64,000 bases of DNA from an uncultured Mucilaginibacter sp. (GTDB lineage: Bacteria; Bacteroidota; Bacteroidia; Sphingobacteriales; Sphingobacteriaceae), in assembly GCA_903864275.1 (NCBI GenBank), contig CAIPFE010000060.1, positions 62,001 through 126,000 of the forward strand, written 5' to 3'. The translations under genes were made by a program, and so were the position numbers. Shown piece by piece: positions 8,639 to 16,200 of this stretch; position 1 is the first letter of the stretch; each line of letters opens with the position of its first letter. Below the pieces are notes generated by a model. That model made no database searches. It was given only the letters and a program-made list of their open reading frames with translations, and had not been told where the DNA came from.

Positions 8639-9427
8639 ATGAAAATTGTATCAATTAAAAACAGCTCGTTAAATAAGTATTTAATCGCAGCATTCGTTAT
8701 TTTCAGCGGCTTGCTTATACGGGTTAGCCCGATAGCGGCGCAAACTCCGGTTGTAAAAAACATCGTGATCGTCCATGGCGCATTTGCGGACGGCTCCGGA
8801 TGGAAAGGAGTTTACACGATACTTAAAAACAAAGGGTACCACGTAACTATCGTTCAAAATCCACTGACCTCATTGGACGATGATGTTGAAGCAACCAAAC
8901 GTATACTCGATCAACAGGATGGACCGGTGGTACTGGTGGGTCATTCATGGGCCGGTGTAGTAATTACCCAGGCAGGCATAGACCCTAAAGTAGTTTCATT
9001 AGTTTATGTAGCCGCTTTTGAGCCAGATAAAGGTGAAACCGCAAATAAATGGTCAGTTACACAACCAAAGGCACCTTCAATGCGCGTTACAGCTGACAAA
9101 AAGGGAGTTGTATTTTTTGACAGAACAACATTCCACGCGGGTTTTTGTGCCGATCTTCCTAAGGCTACAGCCGATTTCATGAACGCTTCACAACAGCCTA
9201 TTATCGGACAATGTTTTGCTACTCCGGTAACAGAAGTAGCCTGGAAAGATAAGCCAAGCTATGGGATAGTGGCTACCGAAGATAAAACTATCAACCCGGA
9301 CATAGAGCGTAACATGTACAAACGTGCACACACTAAGATCACGGAGATCAAAGGCAGCCATGTGGTTTTCATCTCAAATCCTGGGGCAGTAGCGCAGGTG
9401 ATCATCAACGCATCACGAAAGAAGTAA
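8639..9427 (+). CDS. Secreted alpha/beta hydrolase (esterase-like)
   Basis: A 262-residue protein when started at the ATG at 8639; a TTG ten codons upstream is less likely. A signal peptide covers about the first 35 residues. The oxyanion region is VHGAFADGSGW, the nucleophile elbow is GHSWAG with Ser103, and the base is probably the His of GSHVVF near the C-terminus. This pattern is common in small esterases and the methylesterase-like group. The Bacteroidota-like box TACTTTTG at 8604-8611 may be its -7 element. A strong hairpin terminator follows, so it is probably transcribed alone or with the AraC gene. Confidence 0.82.
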   Translation: MKIVSIKNSSLNKYLIAAFVIFSGLLIRVSPIAAQTPVVKNIVIVHGAFADGSGWKGVYTILKNKGYHVTIVQNPLTSLDDDVEATKRILDQQDGPVVLVGHSWAGVVITQAGIDPKVVSLVYVAAFEPDKGETANKWSVTQPKAPSMRVTADKKGVVFFDRTTFHAGFCADLPKATADFMNASQQPIIGQCFATPVTEVAWKDKPSYGIVATEDKTINPDIERNMYKRAHTKITEIKGSHVVFISNPGAVAQVIINASRKK

Positions 9428-9441
9428 GAATTAATACCCCA

Positions 9442-9488
9442 AATCAAAAGCCCGATACCCCATTCAACGGGTTTCGGGCATTGATTTT
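9442..9488 (+). terminator. Rho-independent terminator after the hydrolase gene
   Basis: A long imperfect hairpin runs from AATCAAAAGCCCGA through ACCC, a short loop and GGGT, to TCGGGCATTGATT, and ends in TTTT. The arms are about 18 bases each with single-base bulges. It begins about 15 bases after the hydrolase stop codon. Confidence 0.75.
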
Positions 9489-9550
9489 AACAGGCGGCGA
9501 ATGATTAAGCTGCAAAAGCAGTATTGGCTGTACACAACTAACACTATTTT

Positions 9551-10204
9551 ATGAAACGATTTTTTTTAAATGTTTTCGGAATTTTATTATTCGCCGGTGT
9601 TGCCAGTGGGCAACCGACAGGTGGTGCTAATGATTTTACCCCATTGCCAAAACCTAAGGCAGGGGAGCAAGTAGCTACTTTTGGTGGCGGTTGTTTTTGG
9701 AGTATGAGCGAGGCTACGGCTGAGCTAAAGGGCGTAAATAAGGTGATATCGGGTTATGCAGGCGGCACAACTAAAAATCCAACTTACGACCAGGTGGCGT
9801 CGCTTACTACCGGGCATGCTGAATGCTCGCAGATTTATTATGATCCAAAGGTGATCAGTTTTACTACTTTGGCTAATGCATTCTTTTTTGCTCATGACCC
9901 TACTGAGCTTAACCGCCAGGGGCCTGATGTTGGCACTGACTATCGTTCGATTGCCTTTTACCGGACCCCGGAAGAGAAAAATATTTTATTGGGTTTGATA
10001 AAAAAAATTAACAAATCAAAGCATTATCATGGAGCAATAGTTACGCAGGTTGTTCCATTTACAGCATTTTATTCTGCTGAAAATTATCACCAGGGTTATT
10101 ACAGGCTCAACGGCGATAAAGCTTACATAATGCAAGTCTCAAAGCCCAAAGTAATGAAATTCAGGAAAGTCATGAAGGCTGAATTAAAACCCGAGTTTCA
10201 GTGA
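9551..10204 (+). CDS. msrA: Peptide-methionine (S)-S-oxide reductase, exported
   Basis: A 217-residue MsrA with a signal peptide (FFLNVFGILLFAGVASG), so it should repair oxidised methionine in periplasmic proteins. The catalytic motif GGGCFW is present with Cys48, followed by the family segments GYAGGTTKNPTYDQV, GHAECSQIYYDP and TDYRSIAFYRTPEE, and AENYHQGYY near the end. It is followed by an overlapping GTG that opens a truncated cytochrome b reading frame. It belongs to the 2.9-kb segment that is flanked by the repeated promoter region. Confidence 0.93.
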   Translation: MKRFFLNVFGILLFAGVASGQPTGGANDFTPLPKPKAGEQVATFGGGCFWSMSEATAELKGVNKVISGYAGGTTKNPTYDQVASLTTGHAECSQIYYDPKVISFTTLANAFFFAHDPTELNRQGPDVGTDYRSIAFYRTPEEKNILLGLIKKINKSKHYHGAIVTQVVPFTAFYSAENYHQGYYRLNGDKAYIMQVSKPKVMKFRKVMKAELKPEFQ

Positions 10205-10356
10205 AATTCATTAAAGAAAAGTATCCGCTGCCAATGAGATGGGCACACTCGGTAAATTTCCCTATCCTGGCCATTATGATCTGGAGCGGAATGCTGATCT
10301 ATTGGGCGAATGACAAGTACTCCATAACGATATTCGGCCGGCTATACTACGCCTGA
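10201..10356 (+). pseudogene. 5' remnant of a cytochrome b561-type membrane subunit gene
   Basis: The frame opens with GTG overlapping the msrA stop and gives 51 residues. The segment KYPLPMRWAHSVNFPILAIM and the following IWSGMLIYWAND match the N-terminus and first membrane span of cytochrome b/b6-domain proteins, including the first haem-binding His in RWAH. It then stops after FGRLYYA. The DNA of that tail (from 10339) aligns with the 3' end of the Crp/Fnr gene at 7431, so the original gene seems to have been cut by recombination. A working protein would need about four spans, so this is almost surely non-functional. Confidence 0.65.
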
Positions 10357-10359
10357 AAA

Positions 10360-10410
10360 GTGATTTACATCACATAAATAACACCTTTATTCAAATGTGA
10401 TGTAGGTCAC
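10360..10410 (+). promoter_or_regulatory. Paired CRP-like operators before the YceI gene run
   Basis: Two GTGA-N6-TCAC palindromes lie at 10360-10373 and 10397-10410, again with centres 37 bp apart. The second is again 30.5 bp upstream of a TTACTTTG box. The spacing is identical to that before the AraC gene. The pair probably activates the six-gene run that begins at 10467. Confidence 0.7.
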
Positions 10411-10433
10411 ACAGCCTCCTTAAAAATCCTGCC

Positions 10434-10441
10434 TTACTTTG
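10434..10441 (+). promoter_or_regulatory. -7 promoter element (TTACTTTG) before yceI
   Basis: The box is identical to the one before the AraC gene and lies 26 bases upstream of the YceI start codon, so the leader would be about 20 bases. No consensus -33 element is visible at the expected distance, consistent with dependence on the upstream activator sites. Confidence 0.5.
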
Positions 10442-10466
10442 TGTTGTAATTAAAAACATAAAGAAA

Positions 10467-10991
10467 ATGGAAACACAAAAATTCGAAATTATAAGCGCCC
10501 AAAGCAATATTGACTGGATAGGCAAAAAGGTAACAGGCGCCCACAATGGTACCATCCACGTTAAAGAAGGTGAGCTTGTTTTAAATGACGGTAAGTTGAG
10601 CGGCGGTAAGATCATCATCGATACTACCTCAATCAAAATACTGGATGTAACCGATCCCGCAACTAACGCACAATTCGCCGGTCACCTTGCTTCTGATGAT
10701 TTCTTCTCAACCGAAAAACATCCTGATGCAATTTTGGAAATCACCTCGGTTTCCGGCAAACATGTTGAAGGCGATCTGACTATTAAAGGCATCACCAATC
10801 CTGTAGGTTTTGATGTGGTAGTGAATGTTAGTGGCGATATATTAGTCGCAACCGGCAAACTGGCAATCGACCGTACTAAATATGAAATGAAATTCCGCTC
10901 CGGTAATTTCTTTAAAGATTTGGGCGACAACCTGATCCATAATGAATTTGAACTAAATATAAGTATAACCGCTAAAGCAGTTTTAGCATAA
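10467..10991 (+). CDS. YceI family protein
   Basis: A 174-residue lipocalin-like beta-barrel protein. It shows the family pattern IDWIGKKVTGAHNGTI, then HLASDDFFSTEKHPDA, GDLTIKGITNPVGFDV and FELNISITAKA. YceI proteins bind isoprenoid-like lipids such as polyprenyl chains and are often induced by stress or base. No signal peptide is present, which is common in the Bacteroidota branch. It is the first gene of a same-strand run (spacings of 1 to about 70 bases) behind a paired CRP-like promoter. Confidence 0.9.
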   Translation: METQKFEIISAQSNIDWIGKKVTGAHNGTIHVKEGELVLNDGKLSGGKIIIDTTSIKILDVTDPATNAQFAGHLASDDFFSTEKHPDAILEITSVSGKHVEGDLTIKGITNPVGFDVVVNVSGDILVATGKLAIDRTKYEMKFRSGNFFKDLGDNLIHNEFELNISITAKAVLA

Positions 10992-11001
10992 AATTAAAAC
11001 C

Positions 11002-11220
11002 ATGCCATACGTAAAAATAGAAGTAACCCGCGAAGGCGTTACCAGGGAACAAAAGCAAGCCCTGATAAAAGGGGTAACCGATTTGCTCAGTGATGTATTA
11101 AATAAAGACCCGCAATTGACCTTTGTAGTGATCCAGGAATATGACCTGAATGACTGGGGACATAATGGCGAACAGGTATCGGTACTGAGGGAAAAGGGCA
11201 TTACGGCTGAAAGAAAATAA
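11002..11220 (+). CDS. 4-oxalocrotonate tautomerase family protein
   Basis: A 72-residue protein starting MPYVKIEVTREGVTREQKQ. Pro2, which becomes the N-terminal proline after Met removal, is the catalytic base of this family. The size is right for a 4-OT subunit, which forms hexamers. It sits 10 bases after YceI and 4 bases before the SDR gene, so it is surely co-transcribed. The physiological substrate is not known; in the context of redox enzymes it may isomerise an enol or dienol intermediate. Confidence 0.87.
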   Translation: MPYVKIEVTREGVTREQKQALIKGVTDLLSDVLNKDPQLTFVVIQEYDLNDWGHNGEQVSVLREKGITAERK

Positions 11221-11224
11221 GATC

Positions 11225-11959
11225 ATGAAGAAGCAAACAATAATAGTTACCGGTGCATCATCAGGGATCGGAAAAGAAATAGCCCGCCACTTTTTAGCAA
11301 ATGGCGACAATGTGGTGATCAATTCGTCCACCGCCGAAAAATTAGAGCAGGCCTACCTGGAACTGGGCGCCGGCGAAAACCTTGCCATGGTTGCAGGCAA
11401 TGTAAGTGATAAAAAAACCGGTGAAAAACTGGTAGCTGCCGCCATTGAAAAATTTGGCTCGGCAGATGTGCTGGTAAACAACGCCGGCATTTTTGAAACC
11501 AGGCCGTTCCTGGAGGTGGATGAAACCTACCTCGACCGGTTTTTGAATACAAACCTGAAAGGCACTTTTTTTACTACCCAGGCAGTTATTCCACAAATGC
11601 TAAAGCAGCATGATGGTGTAGTGATCAATATCGGTACGCCACTGGTCAACCACGCTCTCGGGGGAGTACCCATTACCGCACAAATGGCATCAAAGGGCGC
11701 GATACATGCACTTACCATACAGCTGGCAGGCGAGTTTGGCAAAGATAACATCAGGGTGAATACCATTGCGCCCGGCACAATCCGCACTCCGATGCACGGC
11801 GGTAATGCCGATCGAAGTGCCGGCTTACATTTGCTGAACCGAGTTGGCGAAGTGGAAGATATCGCACAAATGGTTTATGCCGTTGCCAAAAGCAACTTTA
11901 TTAACGGTGCCATCATAAACGTGGACGGCGGTATGGGCGCAGGGCATAATCTGAATTAA
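11225..11959 (+). CDS. SDR family protein lacking the catalytic tyrosine
   Basis: A 244-residue Rossmann-fold protein. The cofactor motif TGASSGIGKEIARHF and the NNAG motif are intact, and the C-terminus IINVDGGMGAG is typical. The usual YxxxK is instead QMASK, with Gln153 in place of Tyr and Lys157 retained, and the normal Ser region reads INIGTPLVNH. It may therefore bind NAD(P)H without classical oxidoreductase activity, or use another acid. It lies in the YceI-tautomerase-SDR-NTF2 run with 1 to 4 bases between genes. Confidence 0.85.
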   Translation: MKKQTIIVTGASSGIGKEIARHFLANGDNVVINSSTAEKLEQAYLELGAGENLAMVAGNVSDKKTGEKLVAAAIEKFGSADVLVNNAGIFETRPFLEVDETYLDRFLNTNLKGTFFTTQAVIPQMLKQHDGVVINIGTPLVNHALGGVPITAQMASKGAIHALTIQLAGEFGKDNIRVNTIAPGTIRTPMHGGNADRSAGLHLLNRVGEVEDIAQMVYAVAKSNFINGAIINVDGGMGAGHNLN

Positions 11960-11960
11960 T

Positions 11961-12413
11961 ATGAAAACGCTTTTATTAACCGCTTTTTTCTCCTTCACTT
12001 TGTTGGTCTCAAAAGCACAAAATTTAAACAAAATGGAAAACAATCAGCAAGATTCATTGGCAATTATCCAGGCGCTGGAAAATTATTATTTCAAAGGGAT
12101 TTACGAAGGAAATATTGATACCCTGGGCAGCATTTTTAATCCCGGCACGCTGTTATTCGGCGATGTAAAAGGCCTGCCCTATGCCAAAACCCTCGATCAA
12201 TACCTCGACGGTGTGAAAAACCGTCAAAGCCCGAAAGATTCCGGTAAACCTTTTAAAGGAACGATCATTTCAATTGATGTGGTTAATTCCATTGCCGTTG
12301 CTAAAGTGCATGTTAAAATGTACCAGTTTAATTATGACGAGTTCCTCTCGTTTCATAAGATCAATAACCGCTGGCTGATCGTTAATAAAATGATCAGCGA
12401 TGTATCTGAATAA
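11961..12413 (+). CDS. Secreted NTF2-like (lumazine-binding type) protein
   Basis: A 150-residue protein with a signal peptide ending SKAQ. The mature part (DSLAIIQALENYYFKGIYEG, then LFNPGTLL-like and HKINNRWLIVNKMI segments) is the cone-shaped NTF2/SnoaL fold seen in Bacteroidota proteins annotated as putative lumazine-binding. Many such proteins bind small hydrophobic ligands without catalysis. It starts one base after the SDR stop and is followed 11 bases later by the flavin oxidoreductase, placing it in the same transcript. Confidence 0.75.
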   Translation: MKTLLLTAFFSFTLLVSKAQNLNKMENNQQDSLAIIQALENYYFKGIYEGNIDTLGSIFNPGTLLFGDVKGLPYAKTLDQYLDGVKNRQSPKDSGKPFKGTIISIDVVNSIAVAKVHVKMYQFNYDEFLSFHKINNRWLIVNKMISDVSE

Positions 12414-12424
12414 ATTTTAACGTT

Positions 12425-13519
12425 ATGTGGTACAAAACAAAAGCATCGAAAATACTGGGCATTGAATATCCCATCCTGCAGGGGCCATTTGGCGGCAACC
12501 TGTCGTCTGTTCAGCTTGTATCGACTGTATCAAATGCCGGCGGGCTCGGGGGTTACGGGGCCTATACCTTAAGCCCGCAGGAGATAGTTGAAGTAGATGA
12601 GCAGATAAAAGCCGCCACCAATAAACCCTACAATATTAACCTGTGGGTTTCGGATACGGATGCAGTGGATGGTACAGTTTCAGACGGGCAATTTGCACAG
12701 GCTACAGCTTTATTCAAACCATATTTTGATGAGTTGGGAATTGACTTGCCCCGAAAACCTGCGCCGTTCAAGTCGCGTTTTGAAAACCAGGTGGAAGTGA
12801 TCCTTCACCGGAGGCCGCCGGTATTCAGCTTTATGTTCGGCGCGCCGTCGGCTGATATCCTTGAGCAATGCCGCAGGCTTGGTGTTGTCACCGCAGGTGC
12901 CGCCACAACGCTTGATGAAGCTTTAATGCTGGAATCAGCCGGGGTCGACCTGATCATCGCCTCGGGTTTTGAGGCGGGCGGGCACAGGCCATCGTTCCTG
13001 GCGCCGGCGGAATCATCTACCATCGGGACGTTTGTACTGCTTCAGTTGATCAGGGAAAAGGTAAAGACCCCGGTTATCGCTGCGGGCGGAATTGCTAACG
13101 ACAAAGGTGTTGCCGCAGCGCTGGCGCTCGGTGCAGATGCCGTGCAGATAGGCACAGCTTTCCTGGCCTGCAACGAATCTAACGCCCTGCCTGTTCACCG
13201 CCAAATGTTGTTTTCGGATGCGGCTAAGTACACCGCATTATCGCGGGCATTTACCGGCAGGCTTGGCAGGGGAATAACCAGCCGCATTGCAATGGATCTG
13301 ATCGATAAAGAAAAAGGCTTTTTGCCATTTCCCCTTCAAACACAGTTTATGTCGCATTTAAGGAAAGCAGCTATAGAACAGGAAAAATGGGACATGATCT
13401 TATTCTGGGGCGGGCAAATCGCACCAATATTAAAACATACAAAGGCGGGTGAACTGATGAAGTCCCTTATAGAAGAAACTACGGCATACTTTGGCCATTT
13501 AAAAGAAGCTAAAAGCTGA
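12425..13519 (+). CDS. NAD(P)H-dependent flavin oxidoreductase / nitronate monooxygenase family
   Basis: A 364-residue TIM-barrel flavoprotein. Key segments are ILQGPFGGNLSS at the N-terminus, the GFEAGGHRPSFL loop that carries the catalytic His in nitronate monooxygenases, and the FMN phosphate site AAGGIANDKGVAAALALGAD followed by VQIGTAFLAC. The family oxidises alkyl nitronates or reduces enoyl and quinone substrates. It lies in the YceI run next to two SDR genes. A Bacteroidota palindrome occupies the gap to the next gene. Confidence 0.88.
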   Translation: MWYKTKASKILGIEYPILQGPFGGNLSSVQLVSTVSNAGGLGGYGAYTLSPQEIVEVDEQIKAATNKPYNINLWVSDTDAVDGTVSDGQFAQATALFKPYFDELGIDLPRKPAPFKSRFENQVEVILHRRPPVFSFMFGAPSADILEQCRRLGVVTAGAATTLDEALMLESAGVDLIIASGFEAGGHRPSFLAPAESSTIGTFVLLQLIREKVKTPVIAAGGIANDKGVAAALALGADAVQIGTAFLACNESNALPVHRQMLFSDAAKYTALSRAFTGRLGRGITSRIAMDLIDKEKGFLPFPLQTQFMSHLRKAAIEQEKWDMILFWGGQIAPILKHTKAGELMKSLIEETTAYFGHLKEAKS

Positions 13520-13537
13520 TCCCGATAGCTATCGGGA
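13520..13537. repeat. 18-bp perfect palindrome TCCCGATAGCTATCGGGA (intergenic copy)
   Basis: It starts immediately at the end of the flavin oxidoreductase gene. The same 18 bases occur inside the histidine kinase gene at 17755-17772. The sequence could form a hairpin in RNA and may act as a weak processing or termination site, but its recurrence suggests a dispersed repeat. Confidence 0.7.
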
Positions 13538-13590
13538 CATAAAGCTAAAGCCAGGAAAAACCGGAATAGAAATATTAAAAACATAATATC

Positions 13591-14430
13591 ATGAACACAT
13601 CAAAAGTATGGTATGTAACAGGGGCCTCCCAGGGATTGGGCTTAACCCTCGTAAAAAAACTGCTGGATAGGGGTTACAGGGTTGCCGCAACTTCCCGTGA
13701 CGCGCGCACATTAAGCCAGGCAGTTGGGTTGATAGACAGGGACCGTTTCCTCCCGCTGGCTGTTGATTTAAGTAACCAGGATTGTATTGATGAATCCATA
13801 CAGCAAACAATTGTAGCATTCGGCCGGATCGATGTAGTTGTTAACAATGCAGGCTACGGAATGACCGGAACGGTGGAAGAAATAACCGGCCAGGATATCC
13901 GCAACATTTTTAATGTAAACGTGCTCGCAACCATAGATGTGGTGAAGAGTGTATTGCCTTTAATGCGTAGCCAGCGATCGGGCTATATTATAAATATTGG
14001 TTCTGTAGCAGGTTTTGTTGGTGCGCCCGGCTGGTCAGTTTACTCGGCTACCAAAGCTGCAGTGGCTGCGTTTTCCGAAGTGATTGCGCTTGATGTAAAA
14101 GAATTTGGAATTAAGGTTACTGTAGTAGAGCCATCGGGCTTTAGGACTGGTTTTCTGACTAAAAACTCGTTGGCGCTAACCGAAACTAGAATCGAGGGTT
14201 ACGAAGCTGTAAAAAACACGAAGGACCGTTACCTGTCTGCTGACGGACAACAGCCCGGCGACCCGGACCGTGCAGTGGAAATTTTTATTGAATTAGCTGA
14301 AAGCCCGAAGCCGCCAATGCACCTGTTCCTTGGGAATGATGCTTATAACCGGGCTTCGGAAAAACTGGCCGACATGGCGGCAGAATTGGAACGGTGGAAA
14401 TCAACAACTACCCGGGCTGATTTTAACTAA
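13591..14430 (+). CDS. SDR family oxidoreductase (classical)
   Basis: A 279-residue protein with the full classical set: TGASQGLGLTLVKKLL for NAD(P) binding, NNAGYGMTG, the catalytic Ser in NIGSVAGFVG, and YSATKAA as the YxxxK motif. The Arg in ATSRDART after the second strand suggests NADP preference. It is the last gene of the run that starts with YceI, 71 bases after the flavin oxidoreductase. The substrate is unknown. After it lies a gap of about 370 bases. Confidence 0.9.
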   Translation: MNTSKVWYVTGASQGLGLTLVKKLLDRGYRVAATSRDARTLSQAVGLIDRDRFLPLAVDLSNQDCIDESIQQTIVAFGRIDVVVNNAGYGMTGTVEEITGQDIRNIFNVNVLATIDVVKSVLPLMRSQRSGYIINIGSVAGFVGAPGWSVYSATKAAVAAFSEVIALDVKEFGIKVTVVEPSGFRTGFLTKNSLALTETRIEGYEAVKNTKDRYLSADGQQPGDPDRAVEIFIELAESPKPPMHLFLGNDAYNRASEKLADMAAELERWKSTTTRADFN

Positions 14431-14560
14431 AGACACGCACATCCCCGGCGGCATTACATCCGCAATTCACATAGCAGAATGATTTTTAAATACCAATGAA
14501 TCATAAAAATAAAAAATATTCAAAAACCTTATATGCAGTGATATAAGTGAAAAATATACC

Positions 14561-14568
14561 TAAATTTG
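14561..14568 (+). promoter_or_regulatory. Possible -7 element TAAATTTG
   Basis: TAAATTTG matches TAnnTTTG exactly. It lies in the 370-base gap upstream of the decayed Tat-signal fragment and the first epoxide hydrolase. No -33 TTTG is present 19-21 bases upstream, so support is limited to the one box. Confidence 0.35.
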
Positions 14569-14667
14569 TTTCTCCCAAATGATTTTTCCTATTGATGCTA
14601 TTTCCCTGGCTCCCGGCCATTGATCCCTTACGCTCATTAAATATTGTTCGTAAATAAAATTAAGGCC

Positions 14668-14765
14668 ATGTCAGAAAACCTCAAAATTCGTCGTCGCCCT
14701 TTTTAAAACCTCCGGCCATCACGATTGCCGCCGCCGAACCCGGCATGATCGGTTTTAAAAAATAA
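14668..14765 (+). pseudogene. Decayed copy of the Tat-signal start of the downstream hydrolase
   Basis: ATGTCAGAAAACCTCAAAAT is identical to the start of the gene at 16201, and the following bases still encode RRR. The frame stops after 13 codons. Beyond the stop, further segments (for example GCCGCCGCCGA) still resemble the signal-peptide coding region of the 16201 gene with small deletions. This is a partial duplication of that gene's 5' end, left upstream of the paralogous epoxide hydrolase. The rest of the gap between 14431 and 14800 shows no gene. Confidence 0.65.
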
Positions 14766-14800
14766 ACTAAACTAAAAACCAAACTATAATTCACAAAATC

Positions 14801-16084
14801 ATGAAAACAACCAAAAACAACAAACGCACCATTGCCGGCGCAATTATTTCCGGCAGTACCGGGGCCCTCATCCTGCTCACCGCGCCGGGCTTCGCCCAAA
14901 CTAATCCGGGCGATGCGATCCGCCCCTTCCACGTCAGCTTTCCCGACGCAGCGCTCACCGATCTTCATCAGCGCGTGCTGGCAACAAAATGGCCTGAAAA
15001 GGAAACGGTTAATGATCAGTCACAGGGCGTACAACTGGCTACTATGCAGGCACTCGCAAACTACTGGGCAACAGCATACGATTGGCGCAAATGCGAAGCG
15101 AAACTAAATTCGTATCCGCAGTTCATTACGAATATTGACGGCCTCGACATCCACTTTATCCATGTCAAATCTAAAAATCCGAACGCGCTGCCCATGATCA
15201 TCACGCATGGCTGGCCAGGTTCGATCATTGAACAGTTGAAGATCATAGGCCCGCTCACTGATCCTGCCGCCTATGGCGGAAAGGCTGAAGACTCTTTTGA
15301 TGTCGTTATTCCGTCACTGCCGGGCCATGGTTTTTCAGGCAAACCCACCACCACCGGCTGGGACCCGCAACACATCGCAAGGGCATGGATAGTGCTGATG
15401 AAACGCCTGGGATATAAGCGGTTTGTAGCGCAGGGCGGTGACTGGGGCAATGCTGTTACCGAACAAATGGCGCTGCAGATGCCACCCGAATTGATAGGCA
15501 TCCATACCAACATGCCTGCTACACTTCCCGCCGACATTTCGAAGGCGCTCCAGTTCGGCACCCCTCCGCCGTCCGGGCTATCGGGTGATGAGCAGCATGC
15601 GTGGGACCAGCTCGACTTTTTCTACAAGCACGGCCTGGGTTATGCCAGCGAGATGGCGAACCGGCCACAGACCCTGTACGGAATTGAAGATTCACCCGTC
15701 GGCCTTGCCGCCTGGATGCTTGACCACGATGGCGTGAGCCTTGCGCTTATTACACGCGTCTTCAACGGCGTGGCGGAAGGCTTGACCAAAGACGATATTA
15801 TTGACAACATAACGCTCTACTGGTTAACGGGCACAGCCGTTTCTTCGGCCCGTTTGTATTGGGAAAGCAAGCTTCCCTTCTTTGATCCGAAGGGCGTCAC
15901 CATCCCGGTTGCGGTAAGCGCCTTTCCCGATGAGCTTTACCAGGCCCCGAAAAGCTGGACAAAAAAGGCGTACCCCAAACTGATCTATTACAACAGGCTC
16001 AGCAAAGGCGGGCACTTCGCAGCCTGGGAACAACCGCAACTTTTCGCGGAAGAAATGCGTGCATCGTTTAAATCATTGCGGTAG
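14801..16084 (+). CDS. Secreted epoxide hydrolase (EHN-type alpha/beta hydrolase)
   Basis: A 427-residue protein with a signal peptide ending GFAQ. An epoxide-hydrolase N-terminal domain (FHVSFPDAALTDLHQRVLAT) precedes the alpha/beta hydrolase core. The oxyanion-hole motif is HGWPGS, the nucleophile is Asp214 in GGDWG, and His405 in GGHFAAWEQP is the base. These enzymes open epoxides through an ester intermediate. The G+C-rich coding and similarity of style to proteobacterial homologues suggest transfer, but this is inference. A second related hydrolase follows 116 bases downstream. Confidence 0.9.
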   Translation: MKTTKNNKRTIAGAIISGSTGALILLTAPGFAQTNPGDAIRPFHVSFPDAALTDLHQRVLATKWPEKETVNDQSQGVQLATMQALANYWATAYDWRKCEAKLNSYPQFITNIDGLDIHFIHVKSKNPNALPMIITHGWPGSIIEQLKIIGPLTDPAAYGGKAEDSFDVVIPSLPGHGFSGKPTTTGWDPQHIARAWIVLMKRLGYKRFVAQGGDWGNAVTEQMALQMPPELIGIHTNMPATLPADISKALQFGTPPPSGLSGDEQHAWDQLDFFYKHGLGYASEMANRPQTLYGIEDSPVGLAAWMLDHDGVSLALITRVFNGVAEGLTKDDIIDNITLYWLTGTAVSSARLYWESKLPFFDPKGVTIPVAVSAFPDELYQAPKSWTKKAYPKLIYYNRLSKGGHFAAWEQPQLFAEEMRASFKSLR

Positions 16085-16108
16085 GCGCAGTGCGTAATGT
16101 GGTTTCTT

Positions 16109-16138
16109 ACCCTCTTTCCTGCTTGCCGGAAAGAGGGT
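16109..16138. repeat. Hairpin repeat ACCCTCTTTCC...GGAAAGAGGGT
   Basis: Perfect 11-bp arms with an 8-base loop, followed by GAAAAAGC and then TTTTTA. It may terminate transcription after the epoxide hydrolase. Related hairpins with the ACCCTCT/AGAGGGT arms occur at 30614-30643 and 30744-30773, so it belongs to a dispersed family. Confidence 0.7.
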
Positions 16139-16200
16139 GAAAAAGCTATTTTTATACCACAGAACCATGAAAATATTAATCCAAAGAAAAATCTAAAACC

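Noticed and set aside
14681..14968. Minus-strand frame of 95 codons
   Set aside because: It is antisense to the signal-peptide region of the epoxide hydrolase and the decayed Tat fragment.
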